6,730 nt of DNA from contig JAHFQD010000107.1 in the NCBI GenBank assembly GCA_023266455.1, positions 1 to 6,730 on the forward strand. Direction: 5' to 3'. Below, one piece after another: positions 1 through 5,322 of this stretch. The translations under genes and the position numbers were made by a program. The DNA is from Candidatus Muproteobacteria bacterium (GTDB taxonomy: Bacteria > Pseudomonadota > Gammaproteobacteria > Acidiferrobacterales > Sulfurifustaceae). The notes under the pieces are model-generated. The model was given only the letters and a program-made list of their open reading frames with translations. It was not told where the DNA came from and searched no databases. Each line of letters opens with the position of its first letter. Positions within the stretch are counted from its first letter, which is position 1.

Positions 1-446
1 TTTTCGATTGCGGCAGCGAGTTTTTCTTCTTCGACGAGGATGGCTTCTGTACCTAAGCCGGTGTGGAATTTGATTTCATCTAAGGCTGAGATATTGGTCG
101 GATCGGAGACGGCGACGTAAAGCCGGGTGCCGCGCTTGAATAGCGGTAGTACCCGATGGCGGCGGATGATTTTTTCGTCGACCAGTTTGGTCGGTGCTAA
201 TTCGAAATCGATCGAAGCGATCTGAAACAAAGGCATTCCGAAGGCTTCCGACGCGACCCGGGCAATCGTAGAACCATCGAGCTTTTTGCTTTCGACGAGC
301 TGCGTAACGAACGAGGTTTTCGTAGATTGCGCTTGCGCTTGAATTTTTTCCGCGTCAGCCGGCGTGAGCAGGTTGTCGCGAACCAACCGTAGGGCGAGAC
401 CGCTGAGATTGGAGCCGCTGGCTGTTTGCGGGGTCGGTGTTGCCAT
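1..446 (-). CDS. pilB: Type IV pilus assembly ATPase PilB, N-terminal part (3' end outside window)
   Basis: PilB is the cytoplasmic hexameric ATPase that powers type IV pilus extension. Only the first 148 codons are present; the gene runs off the left edge. The visible protein begins MATPTPQTASG and corresponds to the N-terminal MshEN/T2SSE_N region of the PilB/GspE family. Recognisable stretches are LRLVRDNLLTPADAEKI near residues 20-35, FGMPLFQIASID near 69-80, and the very PilB-like segments VLPLFKRGTRLYVAVSDPTN and ALDEIKF around 98-125. The Walker motifs and the zinc-binding CxxC region would lie beyond the window. The ATG at 446-444 is fixed by an in-frame TAA four codons upstream (461-459). 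The Shine-Dalgarno sequence is weak. The gene diverges from ada and is probably followed by other pilus genes (pilC, pilD) to the left, which cannot be seen here. Confidence 0.93.
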   Translation of the reverse strand, partial: MATPTPQTASGSNLSGLALRLVRDNLLTPADAEKIQAQAQSTKTSFVTQLVESKKLDGSTIARVASEAFGMPLFQIASIDFELAPTKLVDEKIIRRHRVLPLFKRGTRLYVAVSDPTNISALDEIKFHTGLGTEAILVEEEKLAAAIE

Positions 447-499
447 GGAATCTGGGTCTTACGTTCCGTTTATTAAGTGGTTGGGTAGGTTGCCTTCAA

Positions 500-528
500 A
501 ATATAGTCGAGTTCTACCCCTTCGTAAA
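500..528 (-). promoter_or_regulatory. Putative sigma70 promoter for pilB
   Basis: Reading the minus strand, TTTACG (528-523, 4 of 6 to TTGACA) is followed after exactly 17 bases by TATATT (505-500, 5 of 6 to TATAAT). Transcription would start near 493, giving a leader of about 47 nt before the pilB ATG at 446. No sigma54 -24/-12 pair was noticed. The call is motif-based only. Confidence 0.5.
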
Positions 529-571
529 AAATAAAACCTGCTAACGGCGCGTGCGTAGATCGATGAAAAGC

Positions 572-597
572 CGATAAAAAACACCGATTTTTTGTCG
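572..597. repeat. A/T-tract inverted repeat in the pilB-ada intergenic region
   Basis: CGATAAAAAA (572-581) and TTTTTTGTCG (588-597) are inverted arms around a 6-base spacer, with one G-T wobble out of ten positions. With the nearby CGATGAAAA (561-569), the A/T tracts recur about every 11-13 bp (566-569, 576-581, 588-593), which is close to helical phasing and suggests intrinsically bent DNA. It lies between divergent genes, not after one, so it is not an obvious terminator of either. The rest of 447-744 holds the pilB promoter and the ada leader; nothing else was recognised. Confidence 0.4.
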
Positions 598-744
598 TTA
601 CACGCTTCGCGCCGGTTCCTGTACCGAAGGTGGGCTTCTCGACCATTTCGCCGTGGTTCGAAAGCAAGAATCGGAGTGTGTTCGAGCTTTTATCCCGGCA
701 GGATGACGTCGTCGCACAATTCGCGTTACGGGGGCATTATTAGC

Positions 745-1821
745 ATGATCCGCATGGTGACGAAGCATAAAAGCCCAGTTTTTCAGACCGATGACGCTCG
801 TTGGGCGGCGGTCGTCGCGCGTAACGCGGCGGCGGACGGGGTTTTCTATTACGCCGTAAAGACGACGCGCGTCTATTGCCGGCCGAGTTGCGCTTCACGG
901 CGTGCGCGGCGCGAGAACGTTTTCTTCTATTTATCGTGTAATGCCGCCGAGCACGCCGGATATCGTCCATGTAAGCGTTGTCGTCCCGACGGCCCGTCGA
1001 TCGAAGACGCGCGCGTCGCGGCCGTGGAAAAGGCATGCCGTTTGATCGAGCGTGCCGATACGACGCCGAACCTCGATCGCATGGCGGCGGCCGCGGGCAT
1101 CAGCCGCTTTCATTTTCATCGCGTTTTCAAACAGCTTACCGGCGTCACGCCCAAGGCGTACGCGACGGCGTATCGTGCCGGGCGCGTGCGTGCTGCGCTC
1201 GCCGGTGGCGTCGCGGTGACGGAAGCGATTTACCGCGCCGGGTTTAATTCTAATGGCCGTTTCTACGCCAACGCTTCGGCGATGCTCGGCATGACGCCGA
1301 CGCGGTTTCGTGCGGGCGGTGTGGGAGAGCGGATTCGCTTCGGCGTCGGCGAATGTTCGCTCGGTTCGATCCTGGTCGCGGCCACCGAACGTGGCATTTG
1401 CGCGATTTCGCTTGGCGACGATCCCGATCGATTGTTGCGGGCGTTGCAAGATAACTTTCCGCATGCCGAGCTAGTGGGCGGCGATGCGAAATTCGAACGT
1501 TGGATGGCGCAGGTCATCGGCTTTGTCGAAGCGCCGCAACCGACGTTCGATTTGCAGCTCGATGTGCGTGGCACGGCGTTTCAACAACGCGTCTGGCAAG
1601 CATTGTGCGAAATTCCGCCGGGCTCGACCGTGAGCTATTCGGATATCGCCAAGCGTATGGGCGCACCCCAGGCGGCGCGCGCAGTGGCGCGCGTGTGCGC
1701 GTCGAATGTTATCGCGGTCGCGATTCCCTGCCATCGCGTGGTGCGTCGCGATGGCGGACTTTCGGGTTACCGTTGGGGCGTCGAGCGCAAACAAGCGTTA
1801 CTCGCAAAGGAACGAAAGTAG
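745..1821 (+). CDS. ada: Ada: bifunctional methylated-DNA repair protein and AraC-type transcriptional activator
   Basis: Ada removes methyl groups from DNA phosphotriesters and O6-methylguanine onto its own cysteines, and once methylated at the N-terminal site it activates the adaptive-response genes. All three domains are intact in 358 aa (E. coli Ada is 354). The zinc domain has C45-RPS-C49 and C76-KR-C79, with C45 matching the phosphotriester acceptor (E. coli Cys38). The AraC-type HTH spans about residues 90-190, with FHFHRVFKQLTGVTPKAY and a second helix region ending GMTPTRFR. The methyltransferase domain has IPCHRVVR with acceptor C329, then SGYRWG. The ATG at 745 is chosen because it gives the family length and has a GGGGG run (730-734) ten bases upstream. 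ATG 754 and ATG 703 are alternatives; the open frame extends further up but without family-like sequence. No clear Ada box or promoter was found. It is followed 87 bp later by an SDR gene. Confidence 0.95.
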   Translation: MIRMVTKHKSPVFQTDDARWAAVVARNAAADGVFYYAVKTTRVYCRPSCASRRARRENVFFYLSCNAAEHAGYRPCKRCRPDGPSIEDARVAAVEKACRLIERADTTPNLDRMAAAAGISRFHFHRVFKQLTGVTPKAYATAYRAGRVRAALAGGVAVTEAIYRAGFNSNGRFYANASAMLGMTPTRFRAGGVGERIRFGVGECSLGSILVAATERGICAISLGDDPDRLLRALQDNFPHAELVGGDAKFERWMAQVIGFVEAPQPTFDLQLDVRGTAFQQRVWQALCEIPPGSTVSYSDIAKRMGAPQAARAVARVCASNVIAVAIPCHRVVRRDGGLSGYRWGVERKQALLAKERK

Positions 1822-1850
1822 ACATTGATACGAACGCAATAAACGGAGTG

Positions 1851-1878
1851 TTGACGAAAAATATTTTCGCGATATTCC
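1851..1878 (+). promoter_or_regulatory. Weak candidate promoter for the SDR gene
   Basis: TTGACG (1851-1856, 5 of 6 to the -35 consensus) is followed after 16 bases by TATTCC (1873-1878, a poor -10). A small palindrome, CGAAAA-ATA-TTTTCG (1855-1869), overlaps the -35 and spacer and could be an operator or a weak hairpin. It has no following T-run, so it is not a convincing ada terminator. Read-through from ada remains possible. Confidence 0.25.
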
Positions 1879-1908
1879 CGAATCTCATCATTTAATAACG
1901 AGGTTCGC

Positions 1909-2679
1909 ATGCGTAAACGTCTCGAAGGAAAAGTAGCGCTCGTCACTGGCGGTGGCCGCGGAATCGGCAGGGCGATTTCGATGCACTTGGCCGAAGAAGG
2001 CGGGTTTGTGGTCATTCATTACGGCCATCGCGTGGAGATGGCGCACGCAGCAGTAAATGAAATTCGACACAACGGTGGCACCGCGGCCAGCGTGAAAGCC
2101 GATCTCTCCAGCCTGCGCGGTATCGGCGAGTTGTTCGCCGGCGTCGACGACGCGTTGTCGCAAGCCACCGGTTCGACGCAGATCGATATTTTGGTCAACA
2201 ACGCCGGCATCGCGCTGCAGGGCGGTGTCAACGAAACGACCGAAGAAAACTGCGACGCTGTATTTGCGGTGAACGCGAAGGCGCCGTTCTTCGTCGTGCA
2301 GCACGCGCTTTCTCGGCTTCGCGATAACGGACGCATCATTAATATCTCCTCTGCTGTAACCCGCATCGGTTTTCCGTCGCTGGCGGCGTATTCAATGACT
2401 AAAGGCGCGCTCGATACGTTGAGCCTGTTGCTCGCTAAACAGTTAGGCGCGCGCGGTATTACGGTGAATTCGCTCGCGCCCGGCGTTATCGATACCGAGA
2501 TGAACGCCGCCCTGCTCGGCGATCCGCAAGGACGCCGGTATGCGGCGTCTATTTCCGCGTTGGGGCGAGTCGGCACGCCCGCCGATGTGGCCGACGCCGC
2601 GGCGTTTCTAGCGTCCGCGGATGGCCGGTGGGTGACCGGTCAGCGCCTCGACGTAAGCGGCGGATCGTTGATTGGCTGA
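1909..2679 (+). CDS. Classical short-chain dehydrogenase/reductase (SDR), FabG-like, substrate unknown
   Basis: This is a 256-aa soluble NAD(P)-dependent oxidoreductase of the classical SDR family, typical in length. The Rossmann nucleotide site is T13-GGGRGIG-20, D65 sits at the usual adenine-contact position, and NNAG occurs at 97-100. The catalytic tetrad is visible as N122, S148, Y161 and K165 (YSMTK). The PG motif (LAPGVIDTEM, about 189-198) and the C-terminal GQRLDVSGG are also family-standard. No acidic residue at the end of beta-2 is obvious (VVIHYGHR); the nearby H40 and R41 favour NADPH over NADH, but this is inference. The ATG is supported by a CGAGG ribosome site at 1899-1903, five bases upstream. 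The gene stands between ada and the rubrerythrin promoter with no clear functional link to either. The sequence does not identify its substrate; a beta-ketoacyl or sugar/aldehyde reductase role is equally possible. Confidence 0.88.
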   Translation: MRKRLEGKVALVTGGGRGIGRAISMHLAEEGGFVVIHYGHRVEMAHAAVNEIRHNGGTAASVKADLSSLRGIGELFAGVDDALSQATGSTQIDILVNNAGIALQGGVNETTEENCDAVFAVNAKAPFFVVQHALSRLRDNGRIINISSAVTRIGFPSLAAYSMTKGALDTLSLLLAKQLGARGITVNSLAPGVIDTEMNAALLGDPQGRRYAASISALGRVGTPADVADAAAFLASADGRWVTGQRLDVSGGSLIG

Positions 2680-2698
2680 GATCTGAAGCGTTTTATCC

Positions 2699-2704
2699 TT
2701 GACA
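2699..2704 (+). promoter_or_regulatory. -35 element of the rubrerythrin operon promoter
   Basis: TTGACA is a perfect -35 hexamer 57 bases before the rubrerythrin ATG. The matching -10 is ambiguous: AATTCT lies at 17-base spacing (3 of 6) and TCTAAA at 20-base spacing (4 of 6). Both fall inside the inverted repeat at 2712-2732, so a regulator bound there would block polymerase. Confidence 0.5.
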
Positions 2705-2711
2705 AACGAGC

Positions 2712-2732
2712 TATTTAGAACAATTCTAAATA
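2712..2732. promoter_or_regulatory. Perfect 9-bp inverted repeat, candidate PerR/Fur-like operator
   Basis: TATTTAGAA (2712-2720) and TTCTAAATA (2724-2732) are perfect inverted arms around the spacer CAA. The central 15 bases, TTAGAACAATTCTAA (2715-2729), match the known PerR box TTATAATNATTATAA at 11 of 14 defined positions with the same 7-1-7 layout. PerR represses rubrerythrin-type genes in several bacteria. The dyad is seen directly; the identity of the regulator is inference, and no regulator gene is in the window. Confidence 0.55.
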
Positions 2733-2755
2733 AGTTCATTTCCAAGGAGACAGCC

Positions 2756-3178
2756 ATGAAGAACCTTAAAGGAACGCAGACGCAGGAGAATCTCAAGCAA
2801 GCTTTCGCCGGCGAGTCGCAAGCCAATCGACGCTATCTGTATTTTGCTTCCAAGGCGGACGTCGAAGGTTATAACGACGTCTCGGCGGTATTCCGTTCGA
2901 CGGCGGAAGGCGAGACCGGCCACGCGCACGGGCATTTGGAATATTTAGAACAGGTCGGCGATCCGGCGACCGGTTTGCCTATCGGTTCCACGGAGAAAAA
3001 TTTGCGTGCTTCCATCGCCGGCGAGACGCACGAGTACACCGATATGTATCCAGGCATGGCCAAGACCGCGCGCCAAGAAGGTTTCGATGAAATCGCCGAT
3101 TGGTTTGAGACCTTGGCGAAAGCGGAACGCTCGCACGCCAATCGTTTTCAGAAAGCCTTAGATTCGCTCGGCAAATAA
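2756..3178 (+). CDS. rbr: Rubrerythrin, short form without C-terminal rubredoxin domain
   Basis: Rubrerythrins are cytoplasmic diiron proteins that reduce hydrogen peroxide to water. This one is 140 aa, consisting only of the ferritin-like four-helix bundle; canonical Desulfovibrio rubrerythrin is about 190 aa and ends in a rubredoxin domain with two CxxC knuckles. Here there is no cysteine at all. The expected diiron ligands are all present: E20, E53 and H56 (EGETGH), E90 and E93 (AGETHE), E124 and H127 (AERSH). It therefore resembles sulerythrin-type proteins and must take electrons from a separate donor. The ATG has an excellent AAGGAGA ribosome site (2744-2750) five bases upstream; the open frame reaches back to a TTG at 2699 but that lies in the promoter. 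It is the first gene of a set with an iron-sulfur protein 75 bp downstream and DUF3501, and sits behind a palindromic operator candidate. Confidence 0.93.
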   Translation: MKNLKGTQTQENLKQAFAGESQANRRYLYFASKADVEGYNDVSAVFRSTAEGETGHAHGHLEYLEQVGDPATGLPIGSTEKNLRASIAGETHEYTDMYPGMAKTARQEGFDEIADWFETLAKAERSHANRFQKALDSLGK

Positions 3179-3209
3179 CCATGACCGGACGAGCGGAGTG
3201 GGGCGCATT

Positions 3210-3238
3210 TTATGTACTTTGTTCCGACAAAGACATAA
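3210..3238 (+). other. RNA hairpin between rubrerythrin and the iron-sulfur gene
   Basis: TTATGTACTTTGT (3210-3222) and ACAAAGACATAA (3227-3238) can pair as a 12-bp stem with one bulged A (3216) and a four-base loop TCCG. There is no T-run after it, so it is not a typical intrinsic terminator. It ends two bases before the GGGAG ribosome site of the next gene, where it could influence mRNA processing, stability or translation of the downstream gene. The function is inference. Confidence 0.45.
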
Positions 3239-3240
3239 TC

Positions 3241-3245
3241 GGGAG
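3241..3245 (+). promoter_or_regulatory. Ribosome binding site deciding the GTG start of the iron-sulfur gene
   Basis: GGGAG lies eight bases before GTG 3254. An in-frame TAA at 3236-3238 bars any earlier start, and the first in-frame ATG is codon 72, after the first iron-sulfur motif. GTG is therefore the best start. Confidence 0.65.
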
Positions 3246-3253
3246 ACTTTGAA

Positions 3254-4603
3254 GTGGCCGCTCCCGGCGACGAGCGCGGTCGCGAGGGCAGCCTCGAAGC
3301 GCCGACGCGCCACCCGCTGGCGTGGCGCGATCCGGCGTTCTACGACCAAGGTTCAGTTTTAAAAGAACTCGAACGCGTCTTCGATATTTGTCATGGATGT
3401 CGTCGCTGTTTTTCTTTATGTAACGCCTTCCCGTTGCTGTTCGACGCCATCGACGCCTCGCCGTCGATGGAGCTGGAGAGCGTCGACAAGAAGGTTTACT
3501 GGCAGGTCGTGGACAATTGTTATCTCTGCGACATGTGTTACATGACCAAGTGCCCGTATGTGCCGCCGCATCCGTGGAACGTCGACTTTCCGCATTTAAT
3601 GCTGCGCGCCAAGGCGGTGAAATTCAAAAACGGTGAAACCTCCGTACGCGACAAAATTCTTTCAAGCACCGATACCGTCGGCATGCTCGCCGGCATTCCA
3701 GTGGTGACGCAGGCCGTCAATGCAGCCAACCGATCCAAGCCGATACGCCAGGTGATGGAAAAAGTATTAGGCGTGCATCCCGACGCCAAACTGCCCGAGT
3801 ACCACAGCGATACCTTGCGTCGGCGTGCGCGTAACGATGACATCGCGGTGATGACGCCGGTAACGGCCGGTCGTACGCGCGGCAACGTCGCGTTGTTCGC
3901 GACTTGTTATGGCAACTACAACGAGCCTCAGGTCGGCGAAGATCTCATGGCGATCTTGCGTCACAACGGTGTGCCCGTGATGTTGGCGGAAAAGGAACGC
4001 TGCTGCGGCATGCCGAAGCTCGAGCTGGGCGATTTGGAAGCGGTTGCGCGCGCCAAAGAAGAAAATATTCCGGTATTAGCGCGGCTTGTCGATCAAGGCT
4101 TCGACATCATCGCGCCGGTGCCGTCGTGTGTGCTGATGTTCAAGCAAGAATTACCGCTGATGTTTCCAGAGGACACTCAGGTCGCGAAGGTGCGCGACGC
4201 GATTTTCGATCCGTTCGAATATCTGTGGTTACGCCATAAACACGGTTTGTTGAAGACCGATTTTAAAAACCGTCTTGGTAAAATCGCTTACCACGTGCCG
4301 TGTCATCTGCGCGTCCAAAATCTCGGCCTCAAGACGCGCGATATATTAAGTCTGGTGCCCGATACTCAGATCGAGACGATCGAACGTTGTTCCGGCCATA
4401 ACGGTACGTACGCGGTAAAGACCGAATTCCACGAGATTTCCATGAAAATCGGGCGCCCGGTGGCCACGCGAGTCGCGGCTATGGGCGCGGATCACTACGG
4501 CAGCGATTGCCCGATGGCCGGCCACCAGATCGAAAACGGGTTGGAGCAAGATAAAACGCCGGAACATCCGTTGTCGTTGTTGCGCTTCGCTTACGGAATA
4601 TAG
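3254..4603 (+). CDS. GlpC/HdrD-like iron-sulfur protein: two [4Fe-4S] motifs plus two CCG-type domains
   Basis: This 449-aa soluble protein belongs to the GlpC/heterodisulfide-reductase-related group (COG0247 type). Near the N-terminus it has two [4Fe-4S] motifs: C46-x2-C49-x2-C52-x3-C56 and C89-x2-C92-x2-C95-x4-C100-P. Two CCG-type domains follow. The first has C218, C250-C251-G and C292; the second has C350, C379-S380-G and C419. In standard CCG domains the last element is CxxC and the middle is CC; here only single cysteines remain at C292 and C419, and the second domain has CSG. It may therefore lack the usual non-cubane cluster or bind a different one. No flavin domain, signal peptide or membrane segment is seen, so it is probably a cytoplasmic electron carrier or subunit. 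It is not likely to be true glycerol-3-phosphate dehydrogenase GlpC, since glpA and glpB are absent. Its neighbours rubrerythrin and DUF3501 (8 bp downstream) suggest it passes electrons to the rubrerythrin. Confidence 0.88.
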   Translation: MAAPGDERGREGSLEAPTRHPLAWRDPAFYDQGSVLKELERVFDICHGCRRCFSLCNAFPLLFDAIDASPSMELESVDKKVYWQVVDNCYLCDMCYMTKCPYVPPHPWNVDFPHLMLRAKAVKFKNGETSVRDKILSSTDTVGMLAGIPVVTQAVNAANRSKPIRQVMEKVLGVHPDAKLPEYHSDTLRRRARNDDIAVMTPVTAGRTRGNVALFATCYGNYNEPQVGEDLMAILRHNGVPVMLAEKERCCGMPKLELGDLEAVARAKEENIPVLARLVDQGFDIIAPVPSCVLMFKQELPLMFPEDTQVAKVRDAIFDPFEYLWLRHKHGLLKTDFKNRLGKIAYHVPCHLRVQNLGLKTRDILSLVPDTQIETIERCSGHNGTYAVKTEFHEISMKIGRPVATRVAAMGADHYGSDCPMAGHQIENGLEQDKTPEHPLSLLRFAYGI

Positions 4604-4606
4604 AGG
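4602..4606 (+). promoter_or_regulatory. Ribosome binding site supporting the DUF3501 start at 4612
   Basis: AGAGG overlaps the TAG stop of the iron-sulfur gene and lies five bases before ATG 4612. The later in-frame ATGs at 4621 and 4633 lack well-spaced sites, although homologues often begin close to KLxREDLYSL, so a start at 4633 cannot be excluded. The tight junction implies translational coupling. Confidence 0.55.
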
Positions 4607-4611
4607 TCACG

Positions 4612-5220
4612 ATGGAGTCCATGAACGTTCCGATGTCGAAACTCAAACGCGAAGATTTGTACTCGCTCGAACAATACGCGCAGATGCGTCCGCAATTTCG
4701 CGCGATGGTGATGAAACATAAAAAAAACCGGCAAATCGCCATCGGTGCACACGCCAGTTTGTCTTTCGAAGATCGGCTGACGATGCATTATCAAGTGCAA
4801 GAGATGTTGCGCGTCGAACGTATCTTCGAGCTCGGCGGCATCGAGGAAGAATTGGCCGCCTACAATCCGTTGATTCCCGACGGCACGAATTGGAAAGCCA
4901 CGTTCATGCTTGAGTATCCCGACATCGAGCAGCGGCGCCAGGCATTAGCGCACCTCAAAGGCGTGGAGAAATGCGTGTGGATACGCGTGGCAACTTGCGA
5001 ACCGGTATTGGCGATCGCCGACGAAGATCTCGAACGCGAGAACGATGAAAAGACCTCGTCGGTGCATTTTCTGCGTTTCGAATTGACGCCGAACATGATC
5101 GCGGCTGCTAAGAATGGTGCCGTACTTAGCGTCGGCATCGACCATCCGGTGTACCGCTTCGACGTCGATCCGCTACCGAGTCCAATCCGCGATTCGTTGG
5201 TGGCCGATCTCCTCGGCTGA
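4612..5220 (+). CDS. DUF3501 family protein, function unknown
   Basis: This 202-aa protein is recognised from the family's characteristic text: KLKREDLYSLEQYA at residues 10-23, the FEDRLTMHYQVQEMLRVERI block at 52-71, AYNPLIPDGTNWKATFMLEYPD at 83-104 (a near-constant family segment), EDLERENDEKTSSVHFLRFEL at 138-158 and GIDHPVY at 175-181. It is rich in charged residues, has only two cysteines (121, 129), no CxxC pair, and no signal peptide or membrane helix, so it is presumably cytoplasmic and not itself an iron-sulfur protein. Conserved acidic and histidine residues (E53, D54, E64, E69, D90, H152, D177, H178) could form a metal or ligand site, but that is inference. It starts 8 bp after the iron-sulfur gene and is last in the unit; this gene order is one I recognise from other proteobacteria. 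No biochemical role is known to me. No clear intrinsic terminator follows. Confidence 0.88.
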   Translation: MESMNVPMSKLKREDLYSLEQYAQMRPQFRAMVMKHKKNRQIAIGAHASLSFEDRLTMHYQVQEMLRVERIFELGGIEEELAAYNPLIPDGTNWKATFMLEYPDIEQRRQALAHLKGVEKCVWIRVATCEPVLAIADEDLERENDEKTSSVHFLRFELTPNMIAAAKNGAVLSVGIDHPVYRFDVDPLPSPIRDSLVADLLG

Positions 5221-5283
5221 CCCTTGCTCGCGCCGGTCCGCGCCGTTCGCACCGTCAGCGCTTGCACGCCATCGCAGTCCCCT

Positions 5284-5292
5284 TGATATACT
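5284..5292 (+). promoter_or_regulatory. Extended -10 promoter for parE
   Basis: TGA-TATACT contains the extended -10 TGn motif directly before TATACT (5287-5292, 5 of 6 to consensus). The upstream -35 region (around 5262-5269, TTGCACGC) is poor, as is common with extended -10 promoters. Transcription would begin near 5299, leaving a short leader of about 24 nt before parE. This separates parE from the rubrerythrin/DUF3501 unit. Confidence 0.5.
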
Positions 5293-5322
5293 CGCGCGCG
5301 TTATGTTGAACGAACAAAAAGC

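Noticed and set aside
473..667. A 64-aa minus-strand open frame upstream of pilB.
   Set aside because: It overlaps the pilB promoter, has no ribosome site or recognisable domain, and is probably non-coding.
661..693. AAAGCAA followed by TTTTAT as an Ada box plus -10 for ada.
   Set aside because: The AAT half-site six bases before GCAA is absent (GGT instead) and the -10 is poor.
1855..1869. CGAAAA-ATA-TTTTCG as a terminator of ada.
   Set aside because: The stem is short and A/T-rich and is not followed by a T-run.
2942..2952. TATTTAGAACA inside the rubrerythrin gene repeats 11 bases of the promoter dyad.
   Set aside because: Only one arm is present and the bases simply encode Tyr-Leu-Glu-Gln in frame; most likely chance.
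3234..3239. CATAAT as a -10 element for an internal promoter before the iron-sulfur gene.
   Set aside because: No acceptable -35 at 16-18 bp, and transcription would begin after the ribosome site at 3241-3245.
3181..3252. A 23-codon open frame (starting MTGRAEWGAF) between rubrerythrin and the iron-sulfur gene, ending one base before the GTG start.
   Set aside because: There is no Shine-Dalgarno sequence before its ATG, no recognisable protein, and it spans the hairpin. A leader peptide coupled to the next gene is possible but unsupported.
3254..4603. Identification as glpC of anaerobic glycerol-3-phosphate dehydrogenase.
   Set aside because: No glpA or glpB nearby, altered CCG motifs, and consistent association with rubrerythrin and DUF3501 instead.
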